A stretch of DNA of 64,000 bases, from contig CP051234.1 in the NCBI GenBank assembly GCA_017792465.1, positions 560,606 through 624,605 of the forward strand, given 5' to 3'. The stretch comes from Filomicrobium sp. Its GTDB lineage: Bacteria; Pseudomonadota; Alphaproteobacteria; Rhizobiales; Hyphomicrobiaceae. Position numbers and translations under genes: made by a program. The notes beneath the pieces were generated by a model that worked only from the letters and a program-made list of their open reading frames with translations, made no database searches and had not been told where the DNA came from. Numbering within the stretch: the first letter of the stretch is position 1; every line of letters starts with the position of its first letter. Below are positions 46,118 through 54,093 of this stretch, piece by piece.

Positions 46118-47215
46118 TTAGCGTTTGTCGGAGTAGGTGAAGGACACCTGGAGCGCGTAGATCAGGCGGTCGAGCAGGAAGCCGATGACGCCGATCGCCA
46201 GGACTGCGACCATGATCTTGGCCAGCGAGCTTGAGGAACCGTTCTGGAACTCATCCCAGACGAACTTTCCAAGGCCGGGGTTCTGCGCGAGCATTTCAGC
46301 GGCGATCAGAACCATCCAGCCCACGCCCAGCGACAAGCGCATACCGGTGAAGATCAGCGGCAGCGATGAGGGCAGGACGAGCTTGGTGATCGTGCGGGAC
46401 GTTGGAAGCTGCAGGACGCGGCCGACGTTGAGGAGATCTTTGTCGATCGAGGAGACGCCGAGTGCGGTGTTGATCAGCGTCGGCCATAGCGAACACAGCG
46501 TGACGGTGATGGCGGAGATCAGCATCGATTTTGGCAGCCATTCGTAGGGCGATGCGTAAACGGCTGAGACGACCATGGTGACGATCGGCAGCCAAGCTAG
46601 TGGCGAAACCGGCTTGAAGATCTGGATCAAGGGGTTGATGGCGCCGTTCACGGTCGGAGAAAGGCCTGAGAAGATGCCGAGTGGAATCGCTATCACGACA
46701 CCGACGAAGAAACCGAGCGCGACGGTAATGAGGCTGGTTCCGATCTGGTCGATGAAGGTCGGCGCGCCGGTATAGGTGCGGTGTTTGACCTTATCGGCCT
46801 TGCCGGCCTCGATGAGCTTGGCATTGCGCTTGTCCTGGCGCTCGTAGAAGGCGTCCTGGCGCTTGCGCTCGTTGAGGTGGTCCTCATAAAGGTTGCCGGC
46901 TTGCTCGAAGACCTGGACTGGACCAGGGATCGCCCCCAGCGATGTCTTGACCTGTGGTGCCAGATAAGCCCAAGCAGCAAGAAATACGCCGATGCCGATG
47001 AGCGGCACGAACAGCTTCTGCCAAAGATCTCGCAGGTTTGCCTTGGGGCTGTCGCCCATGGCCAGCTTGATCAGCGGGACGATGAAGCCGAGGCCGAAAA
47101 CCCCGAGCATGTTCGACGCGCTGTTCAGTCTTTGATGGATGCGCTCAATGCGCTTCTGACGCTTGATACGCGCTTCTTCTTCACTTTGGTCGATAAAGTC
47201 GGTGACTGCAGCCAT
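46118..47215 (-). CDS. nrtB: Nitrate ABC transporter permease
   Basis: A 365-residue binding-protein-dependent permease of the NrtB/SsuC type with about six or seven membrane helices. The cytoplasmic N-terminal part is long and charged (DQSEEEARIKRQKRIERIH) and a second charged stretch lies in the periplasmic loop (HLNERKRQDAFYERQDKRN), extending the protein past the usual 250-280 residues. The EAA loop region is DLLNVGRVLQLPTSRTITKL. It pairs with NrtA and the fused ATPase. It follows nrtA after 124 bases containing two strong hairpins. Confidence 0.93.
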   Translation of the reverse strand: MAAVTDFIDQSEEEARIKRQKRIERIHQRLNSASNMLGVFGLGFIVPLIKLAMGDSPKANLRDLWQKLFVPLIGIGVFLAAWAYLAPQVKTSLGAIPGPVQVFEQAGNLYEDHLNERKRQDAFYERQDKRNAKLIEAGKADKVKHRTYTGAPTFIDQIGTSLITVALGFFVGVVIAIPLGIFSGLSPTVNGAINPLIQIFKPVSPLAWLPIVTMVVSAVYASPYEWLPKSMLISAITVTLCSLWPTLINTALGVSSIDKDLLNVGRVLQLPTSRTITKLVLPSSLPLIFTGMRLSLGVGWMVLIAAEMLAQNPGLGKFVWDEFQNGSSSSLAKIMVAVLAIGVIGFLLDRLIYALQVSFTYSDKR

Positions 47216-47261
47216 GATTATCTCCGGTTCGTCTCGGCTGGTTGCTTTGTCCTGAGGCGCG

Positions 47262-47328
47262 GGAGGCGGCAGGTCTTGTTGCCGCCTCCTTCGGGCTTTG
47301 TCGTCATCCGCTCAGGCCGGATGACGAC
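47262..47328 (-). other. Pair of strong hairpins between nrtA and nrtB
   Basis: Two perfect stems lie in the nrtA-nrtB gap: GTCGTCATCCG/CGGATGACGAC (11 bp, arms 47318-47328 and 47300-47310, 7-base loop) and GGAGGCGGCA/TGCCGCCTCC (10 bp, arms 47280-47289 and 47262-47271, 8-base loop). No T-run follows either stem. Such structures downstream of binding-protein genes often protect the 3' end of the message and partly stop transcription, so more binding protein than permease is made; that role is inferred. Confidence 0.7.
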
Positions 47329-47339
47329 TGGCCCAGCGA

Positions 47340-48758
47340 TCAGTTGGTGATCTTTGTGCCTTCGATTTTCTGGGCGCCCTTGAGGCCGATCTTCAGGCTT
47401 TCGAGATAGGCGTTCGGCTTCTTGCCGTCGTAGGGAATGCCGTCGATCATGTCTTCGGGCGGAACTGCCGGACGGAAGCCGTCGGTGCCTTCAGGGAAGT
47501 CGGCCTTGTCGACGTGACCTTCTTCGATCAGCATCTCGGCTGCCTTCATGTAGATGTCCGGGCGGTAAACACTCTTGGCGGTGTCGAAGTACCACTCGTC
47601 GGTCTTGGCTTCAGGGATCTGGCCCCAGCGACGCATCTGCGTCAGGTACCAGATGGCATCCGAGTAGAAGGGGTAGGTTGCGAAGTAGCGATAGAAGACG
47701 TTGAAGTCAGGGACTTCGCGCTTGTCGCCTTTTTCGTATTCGAAGGTGCCGGTCATCGAGTTGGCGATGACTTTCTCGTCGGCGCCGACGTATTCGGAAC
47801 GCGCCAGGATCTTCACGGCTTCCGGGCGGTTGGCGTTGTTGTTCTCATCAAGCCATTTGGCGGCGCGGATGAGAGCCTTCGTTAGAGCCAGCGTCGTGTT
47901 GGGGTATTTTTCGGCGAATTCCTTGGTGATGCCGAAGACCTTCTCCGGGTTGTTCTTCCAGATCTCGTAGTCGGTGATGACGGGAACGCCGATGCCTTTG
48001 AAGACGGCTGCCTGGTTCCAGGGTTCGCCGACGCAGTAGCCGTAGATGGTTCCAGCTTCGAGGGTTGCTGGCATCTGTGGCGGTGGCGTCACCGACAGCA
48101 GTGCTTTGGCCTGGATGGTGCCCGAAGTGTCGGTTGGCGAATAGAAACCTGGGTTGATGCCGCCGGCAGCCAGCCAGTAGCGCAGTTCGTAGTTGTGGGT
48201 CGAAACCGGGAAGACCATGCCCATCTTGAAAGGCTTGCCTTCATCGGCGAACTTTTCGATTACCGGCTTCAGGACATCCGCCTTGATCGGGTGAACGGGT
48301 TTGCCATCCGGGCCTTTGGGGATGTTGGGCTTCATCAGTTCCCAAACTTCGTTGGAAACGGTGATGCCGTTGCCGTTCAGGTCCATCGAGAACGGCGTAA
48401 TGATGTGGGCCTTGGTGCCGAAGCCGATCGTGGCGGCCAGCGGCTGTCCGGCGAGCATGTGAGCGCCGTCGAGTTCGCCGGTGATGACGCGATCGAGAAG
48501 TACTTTCCAGTTCGCCTGCGCTTCGAGCGTAACGAACAGCCCTTCGTCTTCGAAATAACCTTGCTCTTTGGCGACGGCCAAAGGCGCCATGTCAGTCAGC
48601 TTAATGAAACCGAATTTCAGCTCGTCCTTTTCGACATCGAGCATTTCGGCGTTGGCATTTGGCGCCGAAAAAGACGACAGCACCGCAAAAGCTCCGGCTG
48701 CAGCGAGGAATAGCCGCCGCGTCGTGCTGGTTCGTGTCGTCAGAATATTCGTGGTCAT
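47340..48758 (-). CDS. nrtA: Nitrate-binding periplasmic protein NrtA
   Basis: A 472-residue substrate-binding protein of the NrtA/CmpA/SsuA type with a twin-arginine signal ([11 protein letters not shown]) ending at NANAEM. Mature motifs: [41 protein letters not shown] and [20 protein letters not shown]. It catches nitrate in the periplasm for NrtB and the ATPase. The ATG at 48758 has AGGAGA five bases ahead and is preferred over one five codons upstream. It is the first gene of the operon; its leader carries a sigma-54 promoter and an ANTAR-type attenuator. A cytosolic homologue, NasS, is encoded upstream. Confidence 0.95.
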   Translation of the reverse strand: MTTNILTTRTSTTRRLFLAAAGAFAVLSSFSAPNANAEMLDVEKDELKFGFIKLTDMAPLAVAKEQGYFEDEGLFVTLEAQANWKVLLDRVITGELDGAHMLAGQPLAATIGFGTKAHIITPFSMDLNGNGITVSNEVWELMKPNIPKGPDGKPVHPIKADVLKPVIEKFADEGKPFKMGMVFPVSTHNYELRYWLAAGGINPGFYSPTDTSGTIQAKALLSVTPPPQMPATLEAGTIYGYCVGEPWNQAAVFKGIGVPVITDYEIWKNNPEKVFGITKEFAEKYPNTTLALTKALIRAAKWLDENNNANRPEAVKILARSEYVGADEKVIANSMTGTFEYEKGDKREVPDFNVFYRYFATYPFYSDAIWYLTQMRRWGQIPEAKTDEWYFDTAKSVYRPDIYMKAAEMLIEEGHVDKADFPEGTDGFRPAVPPEDMIDGIPYDGKKPNAYLESLKIGLKGAQKIEGTKITN

Positions 48759-48831
48759 CCAGTTCTCCTGCATGTGTTATCCAAGGCCTCCCCCCGTGAA
48801 TGGCGCGAGGGACTGAACGAGGCCAAAACGC

Positions 48832-48888
48832 AAAAAACGCCGTCCGCAGGTTGAAAGATGCTTTCATCTTTCTCCTGTCGGCGGCGTT
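48832..48888 (-). terminator. Leader terminator (attenuator) of the nrtA operon
   Basis: On the minus strand AACGCCG (48888-48882) pairs with CGGCGTT (48842-48836) followed by a run of T to 48832. Inside, CGACAGG partly pairs with CCTGCGG, and GAAAGATG pairs perfectly with CATCTTTC around a CTTT/AAAG loop. This very stable intrinsic terminator ends about 74 bases before the nrtA start codon, so without antitermination most transcripts should stop here. Confidence 0.85.
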
Positions 48889-48938
48889 GCCGGTGCCTAA
48901 GTAGGCGACATTTTTTGGAAAAGACCCTCGTTGGCCTT
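48879..48938 (-). promoter_or_regulatory. Two-hairpin ANTAR target (NasT antitermination site) in the nrtA leader
   Basis: First hairpin: AAGGCC-AACGAG-GGTCTT (48938-48921, six pairs including one G-U). Second hairpin: CGGC-AACGCC-GCCG (48892-48879). Both loops have six bases with A at position 1 and G at position 4, the known signature of RNA bound by ANTAR-domain antiterminators. The second hairpin shares bases with the 5' arm of the terminator, so the two cannot form together. NasT, an ANTAR protein, is encoded upstream. The 28-base linker between the hairpins is longish. Confidence 0.75.
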
Positions 48939-48950
48939 GCCAGGGGTATT

Positions 48951-48966
48951 AGCAGGACCCGTGCCA
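48951..48966 (-). promoter_or_regulatory. Sigma-54 (RpoN) promoter of the nrtA operon
   Basis: On the minus strand the sequence is TGGCACG-GGTC-CTGCT. The -24 element matches the consensus exactly, and the GC of the -12 element is at the exact required distance. The predicted RNA start is near 48940, so the first ANTAR hairpin begins about three bases into the transcript. Sigma-54 dependence implies activation by an NtrC-type protein under nitrogen limitation. Confidence 0.8.
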
Positions 48967-49111
48967 ATCTGGGTCTGAATTTATTTTTGTTTTAAAACAG
49001 AGGTTTGCGTTTGTTGTAGCAGCGCAGCTCGGCTCAATCCGCTCATTATTTTTGCTGAAATTATCATCATTAGCCTGTCGTTTGTGCATCGCAACAGCGC
49101 AGATGCAGCAT

Positions 49112-49198
49112 ATTGCCTGGCAATTTCGGGGGTGGTTTTTGATGGTTTGTGCGGGTTCGCGTTGAGGTATTTAAAGCTTGATGTGAACTTTGTTCACA
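49112..49198. repeat. Two short palindromes upstream of the nrtA promoter
   Basis: ATTGCC-T-GGCAAT (49112-49124) and TGTGAAC-TTT-GTTCACA (49182-49198) are perfect inverted repeats 150-250 bases upstream of the sigma-54 promoter, in the position expected for activator sites. Neither matches the NtrC consensus that I know, so the binding protein is unknown. A run of nine G follows at 49202-49210. Confidence 0.45.
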
Positions 49199-49252
49199 AC
49201 TGGGGGGGGGTGAGTATTTCCTCGCGCTGGTAGAGAGAGATCTCGACTTGGT

Positions 49253-50485
49253 TCAGCTCGTGGTTTTGAAGCTCGCTAGATAATCTTCCAAGCGTTCGGG
49301 ATCGAAGACCGAGCCGTCGAAGAACTTATCGGGGCCAAGGCTTAGTTTGCCCTGTGTCGCGCCCGTCAGTGTCTCGCCGCTGAGTGCGCCTTCGACCTTG
49401 GAATTTGCCGAGGGGACTTCGACACCCATCGGCTCGACGGCAGCACGATAGATGTCCGGACGATAAGTGTCGCGGGCGATGGCGGCACCCTCTTCGCTAT
49501 ATTGGGCCTGTCCCCAGCGGACGATCTGGCTGTAAAACCACAAGGCATGGCTGCGCCAGGGGAAGGTTGCAGCTTTGGATGCGAAGTTCAGGAACCCATC
49601 GACGTGGACGTACTGCCCGTTGGGAGCTTTCAGGCGTCGCGACAGGCAGGGGCGCAAGAGTTGCGCCTGCTGGCCGACGTACTCCGAGCGGGCGAGAATG
49701 CGTGCCAGTTCGTCCTGGTGCTCGGTGGCGTCACACCATTGGGCCGCGCGATAGATGGCGCGGATCAAACCAGGCAGCACATCAGGGTGGGTTTCCATCC
49801 ATTCCTTGCGTACCCCTAAGACCTTTTCCGGGCTGTTGCGCCAGATATGCGCGTTGGTCGTCAAGATCACGCCAGTGCCCGCGAACGCCGCGACCGTGCC
49901 CCAGGGTTCGCCGGCGCAGAAACCATCGATGCTTCCGCTTGCCAAGGCGTCTGGCAACAGCGGGGGCGGCAGGATCACCAAGCTGACGTCGTCGATGGTG
50001 TTGATCCCGGCCTTCGCCAGCCAATAGGCGAGCTGGTAATGGTGCGCTGAGAACTGATGCACGATGCCGAGCTTCAAAGGCGGGTCTTTGCGCTGGCGTC
50101 TTTGCTCGACGACCTTGGCGAGAGCTTCGAGCGTATTTCCTGCATCGAAATCGGCGGCTGCGATGAATTCCGACAACGCCGTCCAAAGGCCGTTTGAGAC
50201 AGTGACGGAGTTTGCACCGGTGCCCAGCGCCATGGGAACGACCATGGGTGTCGATAGCGGCCCGAGACCGAGGTTTGCAGCAACGGGCATCGGAGCCAGG
50301 ATGTGGGCGACGTCGAGGTGCGCGACAGCGAGGCGGTCGCGGATGGTCGCCCAGGAGGTTTCCTTGGCCAGAACGAGGTCTATACCCTCAGCCTCTGCGT
50401 AGCCCAGTTCTTTGGCGACGATCATGGAAGCGGCATCGACGAGCGGGATAAAGCCGGCGCGGACCTGGGTTAATGCCTTGCTCAT
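49253..50485 (-). CDS. nasS: Nitrate-sensing protein NasS
   Basis: A 410-residue NrtA-like protein without any signal peptide (it begins MSKALTQVRAGFIPLVDAAS), which marks it as cytosolic NasS rather than a transport protein. It shares NrtA-family motifs such as LASGSIDGFCAGEPWG and [13 protein letters not shown]. In other alphaproteobacteria NasS binds NasT and holds it inactive until nitrate or nitrite binds. It starts four bases inside the nasT stop, so the pair is translationally coupled. It ends about 290 bases before the nrtA promoter. Confidence 0.93.
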   Translation of the reverse strand: MSKALTQVRAGFIPLVDAASMIVAKELGYAEAEGIDLVLAKETSWATIRDRLAVAHLDVAHILAPMPVAANLGLGPLSTPMVVPMALGTGANSVTVSNGLWTALSEFIAAADFDAGNTLEALAKVVEQRRQRKDPPLKLGIVHQFSAHHYQLAYWLAKAGINTIDDVSLVILPPPLLPDALASGSIDGFCAGEPWGTVAAFAGTGVILTTNAHIWRNSPEKVLGVRKEWMETHPDVLPGLIRAIYRAAQWCDATEHQDELARILARSEYVGQQAQLLRPCLSRRLKAPNGQYVHVDGFLNFASKAATFPWRSHALWFYSQIVRWGQAQYSEEGAAIARDTYRPDIYRAAVEPMGVEVPSANSKVEGALSGETLTGATQGKLSLGPDKFFDGSVFDPERLEDYLASFKTTS

Positions 50486-51084
50486 TTGTCATTCTCCTCG
50501 CCGAGCAACCCAGCGGCCAGGATGAGGCTTTCGGCTATTTCCGCTATGCGTCGGTTCTGATTCATCGCGGTCTTGCGTAATAAAGCGTAGGCGTCGGGCT
50601 CGCTCAGGTTCCTCGTGCGCATCAGCAACGACTTGGCGCGCTCGATCGTTTTGCGGTCGGCAAGCTCGCTTTTGGCATCCTCCAGTTCGCGCTGCAGGCG
50701 CTGAAAGGCTTTGAAACGATGGATCGCGGTATCCATGATCGAGCGGACGCGCTCTTTCTTGAGGCCGTCAACGATGTAAGCGGAGACGCCGGCTTCGATG
50801 GCTTTCTCAATGGAGGCCTGATCGCTTTGATCGACGAACATGGCGATGGGCCGTCTGACCGCGCGGGTGACTTCGAACATGTGTTCGAGCATGTCGCGGT
50901 TGGGGTTTTCCAGATCGATGAAAATCACGTCGGGGTCTATTTCGACGACCCGCCGCAGAAGGTCGACCGTCTCTTCGAGCACGGTCACGCGGATCTGTCC
51001 GCCCGAACTCAGACCATCCTCGATGATCGAAGCGCGCAGCCGGTTGTCGTCGATGATCAAGACGTGAAGTGTCTGGTCCGCCAT
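50482..51084 (-). CDS. nasT: ANTAR-domain antiterminator NasT
   Basis: A 200-residue response-regulator-like protein. The receiver domain (residues about 5-120) keeps the acidic pair Asp12-Asp13 and Asp57 (VIFIDLEN). The C-terminal ANTAR domain (about 130-190) has ELADRKTIERAKSLLM and LSEPDAYALLRKTAMNQNR. ANTAR proteins bind paired hexaloop hairpins in leader RNA and prevent termination; the nrtA leader downstream carries such a structure. The ATG at 51084 begins where homologues do; upstream ATGs at 51093 and 51120 are possible and none has a clear ribosome binding site. Confidence 0.94.
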   Translation of the reverse strand: MADQTLHVLIIDDNRLRASIIEDGLSSGGQIRVTVLEETVDLLRRVVEIDPDVIFIDLENPNRDMLEHMFEVTRAVRRPIAMFVDQSDQASIEKAIEAGVSAYIVDGLKKERVRSIMDTAIHRFKAFQRLQRELEDAKSELADRKTIERAKSLLMRTRNLSEPDAYALLRKTAMNQNRRIAEIAESLILAAGLLGEENDK

Positions 51085-51245
51085 GGAGCGCATACTGGTT
51101 GCAGTGCAGCAAGATAGCAAGAGACAGATTATCGCCTCCCACAGGTCAGCTGCAGGAGCTTCTTATTCTGAGGGAACGGGCCTTAAGAGTGTTAAGCCCG
51201 CGTCAGAAACATTCATCGTTAAGGGACGTCGGCGGTTCAAATCGT

Positions 51246-51298
51246 CCAGTAGAGTTCCTACCTAAGGGTTTGGACCGCGAACGCTGCAACTCTACTGG
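51246..51298 (+). promoter_or_regulatory. Leader inverted repeat before the second CelD-like gene
   Basis: CCAGTAGAGTT (51246-51256) and AACTCTACTGG (51288-51298) form a perfect 11-bp stem with a 31-base loop. The last two bases of the stem begin the GGAAAG that would serve as ribosome binding site for the ATG at 51310. The stem could therefore hide the translation start, or be a protein-binding site in DNA. Confidence 0.55.
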
Positions 51299-51309
51299 AA
51301 AGTCATACC

Positions 51310-52542
51310 ATGGCCGGACGCCCGAACCGACCTCTTGAGACCATTAAATTACCGGGCGAGGGCGCTTCTGTCCGGGCTTCGTCCCAGCGTGGCTTGAATT
51401 TCGAGATCGTCGACACGCTCGACCGGTTCGAAGACCTCAGGAGCGATTGGGACGCGTTGGTCGCAAACGATGGCGAGCCGCATCACGTCTTCCAACAGCA
51501 TAGCTGGCTTTCTTACTGGTGCAGCCATTTCTATAATTCCGAGCAGCAATCGCTGGCGGTGGTGGTCGGCTGGCGCAACGGCCGGCTTAAATTTGCCTGG
51601 CCGCTGGTTCGTGAAACCCGTATGGGCTGCACGCTCGCCAGCTTCATGGGAGCGCCTGTCAGCCAATATTGCGATGTCCTGATCGCCAGCGACGAGGACA
51701 TTCTGGAAGTTTTGCCGCAAGCGCTTAATCTTCTGACGAGCGATCTGGGTTGTCATCTGTTGATGGCCTCTCGTGTGCGTGAGGATGCTCATATTCTGCC
51801 GGCATTCGAGCAAAGCAATGCGCGGCCGTGTGCGCAAGTCGAGGCCCCTGAAATCGAATTGTCGGGATTGGAGAGCGTTGAAGACCTGACAGCAAGGCTC
51901 AGCGCTTCGACGCGAAAGAGCCGCAAACGTCGGTTCAAACGATTAAGCGAGAAAGGTGCCGTCTCGTTGCGCACATCTGAGCCTGGAGATGGTGCAGGCA
52001 AGCTTGTCCACGAGGCTTTAGCATTCAAGGAAGCGTGGTTTGCCAAGAACGCGATCGTCTCGAATGCGTTTACCGATCCGCGCTTCACAGCGTTCTGGGT
52101 TGATGTTGCAAGCGGGCGTTTGGGATCGTGCGGACTTTATGCCTCCGCGCTGGATGTCGGAGGGCGGCCGGCTGCCATAGAGCTTGGGTTGCGCTTCATG
52201 GGCGTTCATTTTGCCCATATCGGAGCATTCGATCTCGAACTTGAAGACTGCAGCCCTGGGCAGGCCCACCTTGACCTCATTGTCGGTGACTGCATTGAGG
52301 CCGGTATTAACAGTTATGACTTTCTACCGCCGAGTTCGTTATTCAAAGACCGTCTCGCGACCCGAAGTACGCCTGTCAGAGATTTCGTCATTCCGCTCAG
52401 CCGGCTTGGCTCTGCTCTCGATGGGGCACGCATCACCCAGGCGCCGCAGCTTGCAAAGGCTGTGATATCGAAATTGCCGCCAAGTGCCCGCTCGGTCGTC
52501 AGCTCATCCGTCAAAAAGCTGCGCGGCTACTTCTCGTCCTGA
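51310..52542 (+). CDS. CelD/BcsL-type GNAT acyltransferase (second copy)
   Basis: A 410-residue protein of the same family as the gene at 23134. It has RFEDLRSDWDALVANDGEPHHVFQ-type N-terminal sequence, a basic helix STRKSRKRRFKRLSEKGAV and the acyltransferase core PAAIELGLRFMGVHFAHIGAFD with SPGQAHLDLIVGDCIEAG. It probably acylates a cell-surface polysaccharide or related lipid-linked sugar; no cellulose or polysaccharide genes are adjacent here. It is divergent from nasT and convergent with the LysR gene, 14 bases away. A perfect inverted repeat covers its leader. Confidence 0.78.
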   Translation: MAGRPNRPLETIKLPGEGASVRASSQRGLNFEIVDTLDRFEDLRSDWDALVANDGEPHHVFQQHSWLSYWCSHFYNSEQQSLAVVVGWRNGRLKFAWPLVRETRMGCTLASFMGAPVSQYCDVLIASDEDILEVLPQALNLLTSDLGCHLLMASRVREDAHILPAFEQSNARPCAQVEAPEIELSGLESVEDLTARLSASTRKSRKRRFKRLSEKGAVSLRTSEPGDGAGKLVHEALAFKEAWFAKNAIVSNAFTDPRFTAFWVDVASGRLGSCGLYASALDVGGRPAAIELGLRFMGVHFAHIGAFDLELEDCSPGQAHLDLIVGDCIEAGINSYDFLPPSSLFKDRLATRSTPVRDFVIPLSRLGSALDGARITQAPQLAKAVISKLPPSARSVVSSSVKKLRGYFSS

Positions 52543-52555
52543 TCGCTCCGCAGGA

Positions 52556-53401
52556 TTAGCCCAACTTTGACGCAAACTGGCGCAGACTTGCCAGAAGCGG
52601 CTCGTAGGCATCTTCGTCGCGGCTTTCGGGGTAGACCAGGAATACGGGATAGACGAATTTGCGGGCGCGCGGTGGCTGGCGCAAGCGTCCCTTATTGATG
52701 TGATGGCGGACCAGGCGTTTCGGGCAATAGCAGGACGCTTCGTTATTCAACAGATAGTCGACGACGCTGGCGCCGACATCCAGGTGCAGTCCACTCGACT
52801 CTAACTGGGGGAACGCGGATGCATGATCGCGCAAGAATTCCCCGCCCCAATCGGTTGAGACATATTCTGCGCTGCGACGCCTGCGCGCAGGTGCTGACGT
52901 GACGAGCACGAATGTCTCGTCGAAAAGGTGCTCGACGATGAGACCGGGTGGCTGGGTTGGCTGATAGACGACGGCGAGATCCAACGTGCCTTCTATCAGG
53001 CGCTGGATGAGGTAGTTGGCGCTATTGGCGGTTGCCGAAACTGCGATGTCTGGAAATTCCAAACGCAGCCATCCGATCCAATCGATCAGGAACTCTCTCC
53101 AGAAGCTCATTTGCGCCCCGACAGCGAGGTGATCGCGATGCTCTCCCGACAGCTTCACTTCGAGCTGTGCATGTTGCCACACGCGAACGAGCGCGAGCGC
53201 GTGCTTGCGGAACTGTTCACCTGCGGAAGTGAGATCGGCGCCTGTATGAGAGCGTTCGAACAGTGGACGACCGAGTTGCTCTTCGAGGCCGCGGATGCGC
53301 GCGGAGACCGTCGATTGGGTGACGTTCATCTCGCGCGCTGCATCGATAAAACTGCCAGTTTCAGAAACTGTCAGGAACGTGCGTGCGAGTGTGATATCCA
53401 T
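52556..53401 (-). CDS. LysR-family transcriptional regulator
   Basis: A 281-residue LTTR. The N-terminal winged helix-turn-helix is standard (residues 1-60: LARTFLTVSETGSFIDAAREMN, VTQSTVSARIRGLEEQLGRPLFER), followed by the effector-binding domain. The effector is unknown. It is divergent from the histone H1-like gene, and a 19-bp palindrome 38 bases ahead of its start is the probable operator, which suggests autoregulation and perhaps control of the neighbour. Confidence 0.92.
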   Translation of the reverse strand: MDITLARTFLTVSETGSFIDAAREMNVTQSTVSARIRGLEEQLGRPLFERSHTGADLTSAGEQFRKHALALVRVWQHAQLEVKLSGEHRDHLAVGAQMSFWREFLIDWIGWLRLEFPDIAVSATANSANYLIQRLIEGTLDLAVVYQPTQPPGLIVEHLFDETFVLVTSAPARRRRSAEYVSTDWGGEFLRDHASAFPQLESSGLHLDVGASVVDYLLNNEASCYCPKRLVRHHINKGRLRQPPRARKFVYPVFLVYPESRDEDAYEPLLASLRQFASKLG

Positions 53402-53438
53402 TCGCCTCTTTCCTGTTTACAAAACGTGTCTGAAGTAT

Positions 53439-53457
53439 CTATCGAAATTTTCGATAG
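53439..53457. promoter_or_regulatory. Probable LysR operator palindrome
   Basis: CTATCGAAA-T-TTTCGATAG is a perfect 9-1-9 inverted repeat containing the T-N11-A arrangement typical of LysR-type binding sites. It lies 38 bases upstream of the LysR start and about 127 before the histone-like gene. A second, shorter palindrome, CGGAA-AA-TTCCG, is at 53465-53476. Confidence 0.7.
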
Positions 53458-53583
53458 CCTCAACCGGAAAATTCCGTTTGAGACGAAGGGCATTTGCTTA
53501 CACATTACAATTACCCACGCGCGGTTTGTTGCATCTTACCGCTGCTCTCGGGAAGTTCGAGTACAAGAGAGGAAGTCGACCTC

Positions 53584-54063
53584 ATGAAGGCTAAAAGTTC
53601 AAAAGCACCGGCGCGCAAACCTGCCGCCAAGAAAGCCGGCGCTAAATCGGCCGCAGCTAAGAAGCCTGCCGCTGCCAAGAAGACAGCAGCAGCTAAGAAG
53701 CCTGCGGCCAAGAAGGTCTCTGCGAAGAAGCCTGCCGTGAAGAAGACCGCAGCCAAGAAACCAGCTGCAAGAAAGACCGCTGCCAAGAAGCCTGCTGTAA
53801 AGAGAGCTGCTGCGAAGAAACCAGTCGCTAAGAAGACTGCAGCCAAGAAGCCGGCCGCCAGAAAAGCCGTGGGGAAGAAGCCTGCCGTGAAGAAGGCGCC
53901 AGCGAAGAAGCCTGCGGCGAAAAAAGCGGCCAAGAAGCCAGTTACGAAGAAGCCTGCGGCCAAGAAGCCGACCAAGACGGCAGCCGCATCGAAGTCTTCT
54001 TCCGCCAAGAAGGTTTCCTCGGCATCCAAGCGTGCGACGAAAAAGAAGACCGCGCGCAAGTGA
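53584..54063 (+). CDS. Histone H1-like lysine/alanine/proline-rich DNA-binding protein
   Basis: A 159-residue protein made almost entirely of Lys, Ala, Pro, Thr, Val and Ser in imperfect AAKKPAAKK-type repeats, resembling the C-terminal tail of eukaryotic histone H1 and the bacterial AlgP/HctB type. It is very basic and should bind DNA without sequence preference, condensing the nucleoid. AGGAAG precedes the ATG at 53584; an open frame before it is not used. It shares a divergent promoter region with the LysR gene. The reverse strand is also open, an artefact of the repeats. Confidence 0.85.
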   Translation: MKAKSSKAPARKPAAKKAGAKSAAAKKPAAAKKTAAAKKPAAKKVSAKKPAVKKTAAKKPAARKTAAKKPAVKRAAAKKPVAKKTAAKKPAARKAVGKKPAVKKAPAKKPAAKKAAKKPVTKKPAAKKPTKTAAASKSSSAKKVSSASKRATKKKTARK

Positions 54064-54093
54064 TTGCCCTTAAATCACGAGGTTTGCCCATCG

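Noticed and set aside
53511-54059. Open frame of 182 codons antisense to the histone-like gene
   Set aside because: It is Phe/Ala/Gly repeat sequence caused by the reverse reading of AAG/GCC repeats.
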